From Gnetum montanum (Eukaryota; Streptophyta; Gnetopsida; Gnetales; Gnetaceae): DNA of 64,000 nt. How positions within the stretch are numbered: the first letter of the stretch is position 1; every line of letters starts with the position of its first letter. Made by a program: the position numbers and the translations under genes. The notes under the pieces are model-generated. The model saw only the letters and a list, made by a program, of their open reading frames with translations, did not search any database and was not told the origin of the DNA. The stretch is from contig MNCI01022141.1 of the NCBI GenBank assembly GCA_015680685.1, forward strand, positions 224,739 through 288,738, given 5' to 3'. Below, piece by piece: positions 44,026 through 57,258 of the stretch.

Positions 44026-46560
44026 ATGTCTTCCTCTCACAGGGCTAATTCTCCATCACCGTTTGAGCATACATCCAACCAACATAGTCATGAAGGGTCA
44101 AAACCACTAGTGCCCCTACAATGCAGACTAATATATACTCATCCCGATGAGCATGTGCTAGAGTTCACCTTCATCTTATATCAAGATGAAAAACTACAAT
44201 GGAGGGACATGGAGGACAACATTATGTTTCTACCCGATTGATTGATTCCTGTGATGCTGCTCTAAACTCTCATGAGTTTGGGCATCCAACAGCTCAATCC
44301 TGAATATCTTATGCAAGACTATGACTATCAGGATTATCATCCCTTTGAGGCACAAAACAAAAAAGATCAACAACAAGAGATGCATTATGAAGCATCAAAG
44401 CAGAAATGGTTCATAAACCCCTTGTTCCTGCTAGGCCAAAAGGAAGGAGAGGATCCCTTTTCTGGGGGTTCTTAATTCATTAATACTCCTCCCTTTGTCT
44501 TTGATGAGGAAGACCTAAACTAGAACTTCCAATCTGCTATAAAAAATCTTGGTTTGGGCAAGAATGGGTCCCATGATCATGGGGGCTTCAAAGGTGGGAG
44601 TTAAGGTAGGAACACGGACAAGCATCATGATGATGATATGCATAATGATCATGGTTGTGACCAACAAAGAGGGGATAGTAGGAACAGTGCTAGTGTAGGT
44701 TCTCCTTCCTATTCTCCTTCAGCATCCTCATCTTCTTCCTCCTCTAGCCTTGACTAAAACCATAGAGGTTGTGACTATGATGGAGATGATCAATAGGACC
44801 CAATAGACTAGTCAAGACCAAGGGTGTGGAAAATCAAGGGAGGCTCACCACCACAAAAGAAGGGACAATAGAGGATATCATAGCCATCATGGTCATCATA
44901 GAGGCTATGACTATGAAAAGCCTTTGCTTGCAACTATAAATATGTTGAATATTGTAGAGACCATTAGAATTCTAAGGGGGCATGAGAAAGATGGCAGAAT
45001 TAAAAGGTTGGATATGAACAATATCCCATGTTTGAAGGGGGATACAACTCAGATCCACAAAATCATCTTCAAGCCTTTCATGATGCATGTTCCTTGCAAA
45101 ATGTTGAAAATGAATGGCAAAAATTGAAGCTATTCCCAATGATGCTTGTTAAAGAAGTTAAAAGCTAGTACTGATCCTTAGAACTAGAATCAATGAGATG
45201 TTGGGGTAAAATGCTTGAACTCTTCAATGACAAGTATCAAAAGTACTCCCAAGTATCCAATCTGTGAAAGCAAATGCAAGGATGGAGATAAGGAATACAT
45301 GAATCCTTAGATGTAGCCATGGGTAGATATTACTCTCTGTTCCATAGGTGCCTAAGCCATGGCTTTTCTCAAAGGGAGTAACTCTACCATATAATAGATG
45401 GGCTTCAAATAAAAATAAGAACTCTTGGGGTCTATGCCTAAGGGGAAATTTTAGAGCTTAGAGTCCATCAAATCCAAAGGCTCATTGACTAGGCAGCCAA
45501 AGAAGAAGGTAATTTGTGGAAGGGAAAGTGTAGAGGAGTTCAACTAAAATCCTTCCATCTGAAAAAGGGAAGTTTGGCTCTATGATAATGAGGAAGAGAC
45601 ACCACTTAATGAACTGGTGCAAAATAAAATCTTTCCAATTGAAAAATTTGTTTCTAAAATAATGAACAAGATAGAAAAAATGTGGAATTTTTTGGATAAA
45701 ATTTTGAACTACTCTTAAAATTGCTGAAGTGTCCAAAGATAAAGGTACTGGTCATGACTGAAGGAGGATGAAATAAGTTGAATGTACCCACCAAAGGGGT
45801 AAGGACAAAGCTGCTACTGTAGAGGAAGTTGTGGAGTTAAAAATAAATGATGGTGGTCCATGTGACATCTGCCAATACAAACATCCTAATGGATGTTCTT
45901 GAATAATGTCACACTTGTAGGAGTCTAGGGTATACACATTGAATCCTAGATTGGCAAGAAGGCAAGCACGTAGAAGTTTGCCTTATCCTCAAAGTAAATT
46001 TAGGTAGTTTCATCAATAGCAAGCCTACTATCCAAGGGGAGATCCACCCCAACCTCATGAGTAGTACTAGCAGTGGCAGCATTCATAGTCATAGGGGATG
46101 CAACCACCAAGGCAATAGTACTCTTATTGGTAGCTAGATCCCTATGGATACTACATTCAACAATTAATTTCTTTACATGACTCTTCTAGTCATGCATCAT
46201 TCTAGCACCACTACTACCCTCCTGAATAATATAGAGCCCAATATCCAAGAGAGGGATCCTCATTTCCATTCTACCCTCCTCATCCTTCTCCACCTATACA
46301 TCCATCCTCAACTCAATTGTCACCAACTCCTTTCATGTAGGGTGAAATTCCTGCTGAGTTTCAACAAAGAAACACCACAAGGACTATTAACTTATAGTTG
46401 GCTCCTTAGCTGAATGGTTTAGAGAACAAACCCTGAAAAGGACCTTTCTTCTGAACCAGCAGTCCTTGCAAACCCTCACATACACTAGTAACTAATGATC
46501 CTGCTTCTCCTACTTCCTCTATAGCCTCATTCAAGGTTCCTTCAAACCAAATGCCTCTCA
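44026..46560 (+). pseudogene. gag pseudogene of the 43-47 kb element
   Basis: MSSSHRANSPS start at 44026; the frame continues through 44475 with stops only. Blocks: YTHPDEHVLEFTFILYQDE, a serine/aspartate/histidine-rich stretch (44560-44910), the core domain 45030-45480 (FEGGYNSDPQNHLQAFHDA, LELFNDKYQKYSQVSNL, MGRYYSLFHRC), then the zinc-knuckle variant PCDICQYKHPNGC (45859-45897) and a proline-rich linker. Core and N-terminal parts are in different frames. Confidence 0.85.
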
Positions 46561-47480
46561 AAGTACATATTGTGATGTTGACCCATGCTATCATGGATTA
46601 GATAAAGATTGGAAACCTTCCGAAGAAAAGATTTGATCTTGGGAGTCCCCTCATTTACTTGCAAATCACTAGGAATGTGCCTTGAAAGACTCTTCTAAAC
46701 TTAGGTTCAGGTATGAATTTGATTTTTCATAAAATGTACAAAGCCTAAAACTTGCCTCCACTCAGGAAAAGCAAGTTGGTAGATTAGTCCATCACTATTC
46801 CTTTAGGTCTAGTGGAGGATATTATGATCACTATCTATAGGTGGTCCTATCCTATTGACTTCTTAATGATCCATGTTGATAACTATAAGGGAGACTTTCC
46901 AATCATCATGGGAAGGGCTTGGTTCAGTACAATTGATGCATGGCTAGAAATACAAAACCTCTCCTTGGAAATTTTCAAGGGAAATGAATTTGAAAATATA
47001 GAGAGGAAGTGTGTTTCATGCATCACATATAGTGACACAGGATGTAACTATGTGTAGAAATTATGGTACACAAAAAACTTATCTATCATAGCATGAAAAC
47101 AATGTGTTGATGTGATAGAAATTCAAAGGTGTCTATATATAGTAGCCACAAAATAGGAGCACATCCAATGGCTGACAGCTGATGCAGAATGTAATTCAAA
47201 AATTTGCATGGAACCAAATAAGAGTGTTATGAGTGCCTACATTGAAGGCATGGATGAACTGGAGCAAGTACATCCCCAACACTTTGATAATAAATCTAAT
47301 GAAACTAATTAGGGAGAGTTGGAGATCCCTAAAAACTTTAAATAGGAGGCCCTTGGGCTAAAACCATTACCAACTAGAATGGAATATGTCTTTTTGAACA
47401 ATGGGAAGCTGGTTATCATCAATGCCACCCTTGCTTCTATGCAAAAGAAGAAGTGATTAGAGGTGGTTAACATCATATCC
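46561..47480 (+). pseudogene. protease relic and start of pol
   Basis: The protease C-terminal half is open at 46812-47057 (FPIIMGRAWFSTIDAWL). The active-site Asp has changed (LLNLGSGMNLI near 46695-46725). At about 47320-47460 EALGLKPLPTRMEYVFLN followed by LVIINATLA matches the segment just before RT in Athila-type elements (KPLP, YAFL, VII). Sequence homology stops near 47480, before any RT motif. Confidence 0.7.
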
Positions 47481-49766
47481 TTAACTCACTAGGAATGAAA
47501 AATCATCTATAAGAGACTTCAAACAATGGCTAGGAATAAAAAACGTAGGTTTCCAAAACTTTGTCCATGTAATGTGGCATTGCATTCCCACATTGAAGGT
47601 CATCCAACTTGAATAATTTGGTCATCATTAGACATGTGTTGGATTATCTTTGGGTTCTAAACTACATAAACAAGACTTGTTTCAACCATCATGTTTGGAC
47701 TACACCTTGATATACCCTCAAGATTGGTGGTTGGGGATCATACATGAGCTGGGTACATACTTACAAATGGTGTTTGCATTATTAAAAATCTTCAAGTGTT
47801 ATATAACACAACCTCCTTGGGTCCAATGACTTAGGATATTAAGCCAAAGTAAGCATGGGTAGGGTTGGATAGTGGTGCTTATCTCCACATCCAAGGCATG
47901 GTGTATGCAAAATAAACAAACAATGCAACCCATCCATTCAAGGTATGGGGATGAATATATTAGTATTAGAATTATTAGTTAATGATCCCTAAAAATACTA
48001 CATTCTTCACATAATGCACACTAATCAAATGCATCATCCACATAATTACTATTTGTGACTTTAAGTGAATTACTTATGCTAGGGTCTAAAGGGCTTGTAA
48101 TCATAATTCATGTAGGTTTATTTTATGGAAAGCAAATAAACATACATGATCAAACATATTTTTTTTCTTTTCTTTGCACAAATAAAACAATAAAATTGCT
48201 AATAAATAAATGGGATTATCAGATTGTAGCAAGATTAAATAAAAAATATTTACTTTGCATGAAAGGAAAATCCATCTATGATAAAATGTACAAACGTTCA
48301 TGTAATGAAAGACTCACTCCAAGGAGACTTCTAGGCTTCCAAGATGCAATATTTCCATCATACAAATGAGAGAAGTAACTATGCATATCAAGTGTATTTT
48401 AAATACCATATAAGAACTAGCTCATATATTATACAATGAAGAGAGTTACAATAGTTAGGGTTTGTTTTTCATAGGACAATTAGCCAATGTTTTCGTCTAT
48501 TTTCAAGCATTTGAAATTGAGTGAAAAAAAATCTAAAAGTAGGGCTTGAATTTTTAACAATCAAATTTGTGTTTAAGGAAGATGGAGAGACTGAAAATAA
48601 ATCTGAAATTATAACTCCCATAGTTCATGGAAGTTAGGATTTAACAAGGTTGTGTTTTGTATCTTTTCTTTTCCTATTAGCCTAAGGTATCTTTTAGGCT
48701 CTACAATATTACTAATTGGGAGGTAGAATCTCAAAAAATAGTTTACTAGCCATTAAAAAAATAATAATAGTAATAATTCCATTTTTTTAAAAAAAATTAG
48801 TTTGAAAACAAAGATGAGATAGTCTCTATATTTCCTTAAAATAAAAGAGAAAGAAATAGAGGTAGATTTTGTGTGTGATGGTTGTCATTTCCATCTTTTA
48901 CCATAGCTAAGAAATTACAAGTTAGTAAATGTTAGATAATAACAAAAAGAAAAAGAATGGTAGTCTTTATACTAACATTATTAAAAGAATCAAAATTCTG
49001 ATTTTATGGAGCAAAAAAAAAAAAAAACAAAATCTAATGTGCGTATGTGCAATATGGAAAGGAGTAACAACAATAAAATTTAATATGCACTAAGCTTGAA
49101 CACCATGATGGATTAACATGATTCCAATCTTTGACATCTTCATTAATAAAATTTCTAGTCTCTCATGTTTTCATGTTGAGAGAAATGTAGTTTTGAACAA
49201 AGGACCATTTAACAATGATTTGGGACATGAAAATTCTCTTAAAACCCCCCTCAAAACTGACCAAAAATTACCAACAAAATAAAATATGTGCACTTAACAA
49301 AAGACACAAAAAGTCCTTAATATGCATAGCTTTATTTTTAATATTAAGATGAATACTCAGTGGATCCTTCAACCATCCAATTATGCTATATCAAGTCTTT
49401 CCAACCCTACAACATCTTGTAGCCCACACAAGAAGAACTCCAGTATTAGATAAAATGATGGGGGCCAACACCATCAAGCACCTCCAAGAACTAAGCCCTT
49501 GTAACACGCACAAGAAAACACCAACATTGGATAGAATGATATGAATCATTTCTTATAGAAAAATGATTACAAAAACATGAAATACCAAGTGCACATGACT
49601 TAGATATTTTTCAAATCTCTTTGGTGATTTGAATCTCTTTAGTCTTCTCCATGTCTAACACCTATGCATTAGAAATAATAAAAAACTAAGAGTATCTATA
49701 AAGTTATAGATTTTGGCATTATTTTTATACAAAATTGTGACTTAAAATAAAAATTTAAAATCAAAA
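47481..49766. other. unassigned AT-rich sequence
   Basis: No coding domain or LTR. Very AT-rich with poly(A) and poly(T) runs (48770-48800, 49013-49027). The open frame at 48055-48369 has no recognisable domain. Confidence 0.4.
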
Positions 49767-50574
49767 TGAGAAACAATGCGATATCGTGGCCATCGTGATA
49801 TCGCATCCTCGTGATATCGTGTACGCAATATCGTGTCCTCCCCTGTGATATTGTAGTGCGCTGTCATATCTATAAATAAGAGGCAGCTCTCCCTTGTTTC
49901 ATCATCCTAGGCTAGATAGTAGGGAAACTCTAGCAAATTGATCACTCCAGAGATAGAATATTTTCCATGTGCCCGTAGTAGGAGTCCCAAAGTGAATAGA
50001 TCTTTATTTGAGCAGACATTGTACTTGAACACAAGTTTGTGTATGACAATAAAGACAAGCTTCATGGATAAACCTTGTAGTGCATGGAATAGGATTTTAT
50101 TACTGTTATTTATTATCTATTATTTACATTATTAGTTCTTAATTCCTTTTCAATCCTTCTCTCCTAGTTAAGTGCCTCAGTACGAGCACGTGCGTTACGC
50201 GTGGTGATCCCAGCAATGATTAGCATTTGGTAACCATAGTTGCATCGATTTAGGGTGTGTACGGTAAGTGGTAATGGATGCTAATGCTAGGTAATTTAGA
50301 CTTAGTTCATTAGTTAGAGTTAGCAATTAGTTTCTCAACCCTTCACCTTCTTAGCATAGGAGATAAAAACATAAAAAGATATAAAAATCATATACCTTAG
50401 ACTTACTTAACCATACATCGTGACAACTACAAGTAAGTCTGGGAAGACAACAAATGATTAACCCTAAGTGTTCCATGGGGCGTGTAGGCACTTAGTCTGC
50501 GGAGTTCGACCGGATCGCATGTGCTACACTCGTCTTTGTATGGTTGAGTGTAGGGGGTATCTTACCACTGATCA
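49767..50574 (+). repeat. probable solo LTR (GATATC family)
   Basis: TGAGAAACAATGCGATATCG to CCACTGATCA. U3 GATATC repeats at 49779-49856, TATA box at 49870-49877. Neither a purine tract before it nor a primer site after it is present, hence solo. U5 has lost the middle block present at 2990-3170. Flanks CAAAA and ATAGC do not match, so no target duplication remains. Confidence 0.8.
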
Positions 50575-52065
50575 ATAGCCAAGACAACTACATACCACCT
50601 TGAATCTTTCAAACTAGCCAAATAAGGTAGCACATGGATGCAGCTCTTACCACTTTACATGATCCAAGGAACATAATTTCTTACATCAACAAATGTAACT
50701 AAAATTTGTAATTCATAGAATACATGATAATAAAAAAATTAAAATACAAAGGGATTGAAGATAAATTTGCAACTATAGAAACGAAACCTGGTATGAAACT
50801 ATTTTGAGGAAGTTATAACCTAGTATTGGAAACACTACTACAAATCACATAAATTATGAATGTGGTTCTATTGAGCACGACATGTAGAAAATTCTAAAAT
50901 CAAAATAGTGTAAACTTCAGCATTAAAAATAAGCTCTGCAAATAAAATGGGTGAAGCTTAAGAGGTTGAAAGAGTTCTCATGTCTGAAAACAAAAATACA
51001 TATTGTAAATTGTAGAAGACATGGATGAGACGAAAATGCATCTAGCACTAATGTGCAGAGGACGGATTATGATGGCTGAACAGAGATGTGCGAAGGTAGA
51101 TTGTGGTAGTGAGAAGAGAAGGGATGACCCACTATGAGGTCGAAGTGGATGGGTATGAGAAAGTCACAAGTGATGTGGGCAAAGGTGGTAGCAAAGACGT
51201 AGTGTAGCATGGTAGGTGAGGCATGTAGGAGAGAGATGTGTGGAAACAAGGGTTTTTTTATCATCTACAGCACTACCAGGGAAGGCTTGCATAGTGGCAA
51301 GTGGGTGGTGGACTAGGATTATGTGCAGCGCAATGAGGAGAGCACAATCCATGGCAGTGATATGACAACGTAGCACAAGTACCATAGATAGAGGTGATGG
51401 GAGGGATTCTCATAAGTCGGCAACTTAGGAAAGGGTGAGTGGTGTCCCTGTGTAGTAGGAGGTAGATGAATATATGCATACAAATGACAAAAGGTGCTTA
51501 GTGATGAAGAGGTCGAGAGGTCAGGCAGTAAGAATACGAGCACAAAGCGCATGGGTTGGAGTAATAGGTAATGGTGAGGATGGCATTAGGTAAAGCAAAA
51601 TGAAGCCACGGTGGTCAAAAAAGGTATTGAAGGTGAGGAAAGCAGGTCTACACGGTGAGGGATTTACTAGAGGTGTGATGTTGAGGAGGAGGATGATGAT
51701 GTCATGGCTAGAGTTAGCGACAGGGAGGAGTACACAAGAAGGATTCAAACCTAAAAACCTAGTGGTGTACGGTGGAGCCAAAGATGTACATAATGGCTTT
51801 GCAACGTAGGTGTTAGCTCACAGCATGAGAACAAGTGATTAATAACAGGTGCTACAGGGTTTCTGGAGTAGTAAGTTGTAAAGGACTTCAATGTCATGGC
51901 ATGGAAAAGGGTGTATGATGGCCAGGTATGCAACAAAACAACAAAGGAAATGAGAAATGGCAATGGTGTGGATATTGGCAGTGAATTGGATTTGATTTTC
52001 AGTTATGATTTCTTTTTTTTTTGGACTATTAATAGCCAATTAGAACATAAGGTCTTTTTCTTATA
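50575..52065. other. unassigned, purine-rich on the plus strand
   Basis: 51000-51960 is rich in GGTAGTG, GATGAGG and AGAGAGA words. Up to three overlapping frames stay open on the minus strand (51067-52039), which reflects composition. No domain recognised. It occupies the place where the rest of the left LTR of the next element should be. Confidence 0.35.
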
Positions 52066-52217
52066 CATGTTGATGCAGCTACAACATCGCAAATGCGATG
52101 TAGCATATATGATGTAGCAACCAGCAGAGATGCATCAATAGGAATGCAACAAAGTAAATGTGATGTAGCATCTATGACATCACATCTACGATATCTTAAT
52201 CAACTAATACTTTATCA
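52066..52217 (-). repeat. 3' LTR remnant (U3 start only)
   Basis: Matches 58091-58243: ATGTAGCATCTATGACATC-type repeats and GATATC, ending at TGATAAAG on the minus strand. Truncated at 52066. Confidence 0.75.
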
Positions 52218-52230
52218 TACCCCCATGACT
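52218..52230 (-). promoter_or_regulatory. polypurine tract
   Basis: Minus strand TAGTCATGGGGGTA-type tract abutting the LTR remnant. A further copy (TTAGTTATGGGGG) lies at about 54338-54350. Confidence 0.75.
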
Positions 52231-53168
52231 AAGTAAAAACTTGTCCTCAAGTTAATAGGATAAGATTGAGCCTTGTTTCTAAAAAATTATGAATTATGGG
52301 ATTATTAACTGATGCTAACTACTAATTGACTTTAAGTGTTACATTACAAAATTTTATTCGAGTGGATGCATACAAAATGACAAAATAACAAAAGAATTAT
52401 ACAGATATTGAAGATTATGAGATTTGTTGCGGTCTTAAAAAATTTGCTGAAGATGATTCTTCTTGTTGCTACTAGTAATGGTAGACTTCCAACCTTGATT
52501 GTTATGTTGATTCTTTTCTACTTATGTAGAACATTCTTAAATGATGGATCTAGCAATCCTATGATGTTTGAGCTATTATCTTGTATGTGTTAAAATTTGT
52601 CCATGGGCATATCCTCCTTTGTCCCTCTCTTGGCTTCATTTTTATGCCTAGAAAAAGACCTTCTTCCTTAGGCATTTTTTTAACATCACCTATAGTTACA
52701 AAAGGATCAATATTATTTTTGATAATTTTTTCTTAATAATTAATCCTTTTTGAATCCCTTTTTTTGCATTTAAGCACAAGGTGATGACAACATACTATCC
52801 CCAAGGCCATGAAGTAACTAAAATCATCAAGTTGTTCACCTTATTTTGGTCAATTACTATTAGTTACCATAATGTTCAAAAATATGATAGAAAAAATTTT
52901 AAGAATTTCAAAAAATTTCAAAGTAGACATCTCTAGCCTCCATGACTAATGAGCATAACTCTAAAAGTGCATAAGTTTTTGAACAATTGAAACAAAAGGT
53001 GTGATTTAGAAGATGGCCAACAAATATTAATGGATATGGAAATAGAAAAGTAAAAAAAATTAATTAAATGGATGAGAATTAGTTAAAAAATCATGCATAA
53101 ATTCAAAAAAAATTATCACTAATGTTCTGGAAGATGTGAAGGTTAATTCAAAGCCATGATCAACAAGA

Positions 53169-53224
53169 GTTATGCAAGTGGGTCCTCCCCAAAGTAAGCT
53201 CCTACCCTAATGCCCTTGCATAAC
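53169..53224 (-). ncRNA. conserved 3' segment with perfect 10-bp inverted repeat
   Basis: Copy 5 of five. GTTATGCAAG and CTTGCATAAC flank the core (GGGCATTAGGGTAGGAGC, then TTACTTTGGGGAGGACCCA). The inverted repeat is perfect here. Confidence 0.55.
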
Positions 53225-53674
53225 CACTTTTATAGATGTCTATGAGCACCTAAGAATTTAAATGTAGACCATGCCTTTATTCCAAACAACACATAACTAC
53301 ATTGGTTGGGATGTTGTACTATACTACACAAAATCATTATGCTCATAATTACATGTAGTAATGAGGTGAATAATGGGATAAGAAAGTATTGCAAAGATGG
53401 GGATGCAAGGTGCTTTATCATGTCCACAATAGGCTCTTGTGTCAAGTGTGATTAAAATAATCAGCATACATATCTGTCCAAGTTTCAAATCAAGTCCATA
53501 CCATTAATAGTGACCTCACATTCATATGTTTCTTCCTACTAACTATCATGAGTTCACAACCACCACCAAGAATAATTATCACTCTAAAAAGAGAGGAAAA
53601 GAGAAAAAGGAAGAAAGGGCCTTAGTTAAAGGGGCATTTTCAAGCATAGGTAATATGTCTTTCTAACCCCATAT

Positions 53675-53740
53675 CTAGTGCTTGTAGCCCATTATTATGT
53701 CTAAGGGGTGTGCTTTGAATTCTCATGATTATTCTTTTTC
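53675..53740 (+). repeat. SINE-like tRNA-derived sequence, antisense to the element
   Basis: A-box-like TAGCCCATTATT at 53685-53696 and B-box-like GCTTTGAATTC at 53712-53722, as at 19646-19688. Confidence 0.45.
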
Positions 53741-54359
53741 CTTTTTTTTTGTTTTTTTTATTTTATATTTTTTGAAATAGAAAGTACACCATGCAAATAC
53801 ATAGCTTTCTATTTATTGGTTGATGGAGAACTAATGATACATTCCTAAAGGAGTCATAAACCACACAAATGAAGTCAAGAAGAGAACCCAACAAGTTCCC
53901 TAGAGGTCACATCCTTTACCATTCCCACTTGGTCTTTCCTTCTTTCTTTATGGTATAATGATCATTTATGAATTTTAGTTTGATGAAAGAAGAACCAAAT
54001 TGCTTTCATGACAAAGACCTTTTATTCAAAGAACTAGAGGGGTAGATGAGGTGGCCTCACTACTTCACACAATTACTTGCCCGATCGTCTTGATAACATA
54101 GAACAAAAACACAACACATAGTATTGACTTCTGCATCATGAATTATCAATATTATTAATAAAAACATAAAAAATGATGCAAGAAAAGAGAAAAGTATTAA
54201 AAAATGAAAAAATAACAAAAAAAATGAAAAACTTATTAAGAATTAGAAAATGTTGAAAGAAATGGAAAAATGATAAAAAAATTGTAAAAAAAAAAGTGTA
54301 AAGCACTTATTAATTCTTGAACTAGGATAGAGCATCTCCCCCATAACTAAACTTATGGC

Positions 54360-55150
54360 TGCACATTCAAGAGATGGACTACATAATCCCCTAGTTATAC
54401 ACCATCAGTTTCCCATCTATCACTGTTACTGATTTAATTATTTGTATGGTAGCACATCAACATTAGTGATAATATCATTTGGATCATTTGGAGATGTAAC
54501 TTCAATTAGACTTGAAGGTATTTTTGTTTTAGGGGGTCTAGATGTCTTTGCTTCTTCTTCTTGATTTTCTATTTTAATTCCAGGTCCTTTGTGTTTAACA
54601 TCCTCTTCATGTGTATAATCAAAGTGTAAGATATATGTGTCTATGTCCTCAATTTGGTCTATTTTTTTAAGTCTAGAAACTAATAAGTGGATGAAAGGGT
54701 TCCATGCATCTTTGAAACAATTTTATATTCTTATTTCCAAGCCACTAAATGTGTTCTAGTTTAGTGACTACTATGTAGACTTAGTTCTACTCACACAATT
54801 GGTCCTTAACTTTATGGTGGGTTGGTATGAGGGTTGTGTTAATATTTTGAACTTCCAGCCCACAATTTCACCTTTAATAATTATTGGTGATGCATGGAAG
54901 TTTCTGTCTCTCCATAGTAATAGGTTTATCTTTTATGTCTTGTGTTGGAGTATTATGGTTGTTGGCTTTTGTGTATGATCATGAGACATTGTTCTAGAGA
55001 GGAAGGATGTTGCACTAGATTGGCCCTACACTGGTTTTTATGTGCCAATAGGTCTACGAGTTTTGCACTCACGTGTGGGTACTATCCTATAGAAGGGATG
55101 TTTTCGAGGTTGTAGCTAAGAAATTCTACCATTATCATTTCCATGTATGT
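54360..55150 (-). other. region between gag and 3' noncoding part, not readable
   Basis: The protease would be expected here by position. I cannot recognise its DSG or GRAW blocks, so it is either lost or too decayed. Confidence 0.3.
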
Positions 55151-57133
55151 TCATAGCACAAGTGGAATTTTTCTATTGATGTTGTGATATTGAACCTTCC
55201 TATGTTGTTGGCGATGACATATGGTGAAGGGAAGCATGAGAATATTAAGAATATGATAGAGGGTAAGAGGCATGAGGTCGTGATCCCATAGAAGATGTTG
55301 TGGGTTGATGATATTTTGGGGAGTGGTAGTAGTGATTTGAGGTAGATGAAGTAGAACTAGTTGGGGAAACAAGTTGTTGAACATAATATCTGTAAAAGTT
55401 CGGTTAGTTGTAAGGGTAGTGTTTGTTTGATGATGACCTCCCCCACAACTATGGGTTTCACCACTATGGCTTATGATAATTTTAATGCTGATAAGAAGTA
55501 CCATTAGGATAGTATGGTTGGTTGTAGAACTATCTATAATTACCTTCTAAAAAAGATAATTTCCTAGGCATTTGCTTTTGTACAAACTTGGGATTCAAAG
55601 AAAATGCCGAATAATCATGTAGACGTAACATAACTGGGTAATAGCCCTTTGGATAGTAATATAGGAAAATGTTACATTCATCATCTTCTTCTATGATTAA
55701 GGCCATAGCCTCTTCACCTATAGTCATTTTTCCTTTTTATCAATAAGTGTTCCTACTTGTTTCTTGGTTTTTTTTTTCCTTTTTCTATTTTGATCACTCA
55801 ATTCATTTTGCATTACTCTCTCCTCTATAATTTTTATGTAAGTTGTAACTTTATCATTCATCAACTCCCACATCTTATCTAGCCTTGCTTCAAGCTCATT
55901 GATAGACTTTTGTATTAACAAGGTTTGTTGTGAAATCAGCTTATTGAGAGCTACCTCTTTTTCCTCATAATAGATATGGATCCTCTTCTTTCAAAAACTT
56001 GAATCCTAGTTATATTCTTGGAAATTCTCTCATTTACATAGGTCTCCTTCTTCTTTTGCCACTCACTTAACTACCCTTTGTATCCAATGGGCTTTCAGTT
56101 CGAATAAGTAACCTTGGACATAAATTCCAAGGGTCTTCCTCATTTGATTATCAAGCTAATCTATGATGTGGAAAAGTTTCTCTTTTTAAGAGAAATCATG
56201 GTTGGGACATCTATGTAGTAGCAAATAGTATCTATCCAAGGACACATCCAAGGGTTTATGATTTTCTTGCTTCCACCATTGGATTTATTTTCTCACGTTA
56301 GATACTCTCACATAGGTTTGGTATTTTTCATTAAAGAGTTCCAACATTATGAACCACTGATGGATGGAATCTAGTTCCAACGATCTATACCAACTTTTAG
56401 CTTCGTTTACTAGTATCCTAGGTAAGAGCTTAAGATTTTGCCACTTGTGTTCAATGTTTTGCAATGCATAGGCATCATGGAAGGCTTGTAAATGATGTTC
56501 TGGATCAGAATTGTAGCCTCCCCTAAATTTCAGAATGTTGTTCATATCAAGCCATTTAATCTAGCTATCCCTCTGATGCCTTTTAGATATTTGAATTGCC
56601 TTCCAAATTTTTGTTTGGCCCCTAGTACCCAAGAAGGGTTCATCTGTACCAAACATGTCATGGTGATAATCTATATTTTTATTTGTTTGATTGTGATGAT
56701 CTTGTCGATGCTCATTTTGATGTCTTTGATTTTTCTCTTGGATTCAATTTCTATCTTTATCTTGACCCCATATTGGAGCTCTATCTCTATAACTACATTC
56801 ATCTTCATCAAAACTAGATGTTGAATAGGAAGAAGAAGATGGACGACTGGAACAATCACTATGAATTCTATATCTTCCTCCATGGTCCCTTGATCTATCT
56901 TTTTTAGGTTTAGAAGAGGTCCTAGGCCTTGAGGCCATCTTTGTTCTAGGACTTTCTCCATATTCTCTAGGATTGTTTGTACTAGTTGAATATAGTCCTT
57001 ATGTGTAGTAAGGGTGGAAATGAGCATATGAACCCCCTGCTTGAGGTTTTTCACTCCAATTCTCTTCAATATAGAACCTATCATTACTCCTATGATTTTT
57101 ATCATCATACTTGGTCTGATTTGACAAAGACAT
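55151..57133 (-). pseudogene. gag pseudogene of the minus-strand 52-58 kb element
   Basis: MSLS start at 57133, arginine/serine-rich region with SSRPSSSSYSTSSFDEDE (about 56870-56810), core domain at 56545-56285 (FRGGYNSDPEHHLQAFHDA, LELFNEKYQTYVRVSN), weaker continuation to about 55950, then KLDKMW-like (55890-55860), a lysine-rich linker and a lost zinc knuckle (ECNIFLYYYPKG, 55690-55650). N-terminal YTHPDEY block absent. Frameshifts and stops throughout. Confidence 0.8.
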
Positions 57134-57239
57134 TATTTTAACATGTGTCACATTAAAATATTAATATTTTCTAAAGATAAATTGTTAATCCATTTACAGG
57201 AATTGTTTATGATATAACAAATCTAGATAACTAGCACCA

Positions 57240-57258
57240 TCCTCAGAAACAGTGCCAA
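57240..57258 (-). promoter_or_regulatory. primer-binding site, tRNA-Asp-like
   Basis: Minus strand TTGGCACTGTTTCTGAGGA. Confidence 0.7.

Noticed and set aside
51067-52039. Stacked minus-strand open frames of 60-86 codons
   Set aside because: Three frames overlap, codon content follows purine/pyrimidine skew, and no domain is visible.
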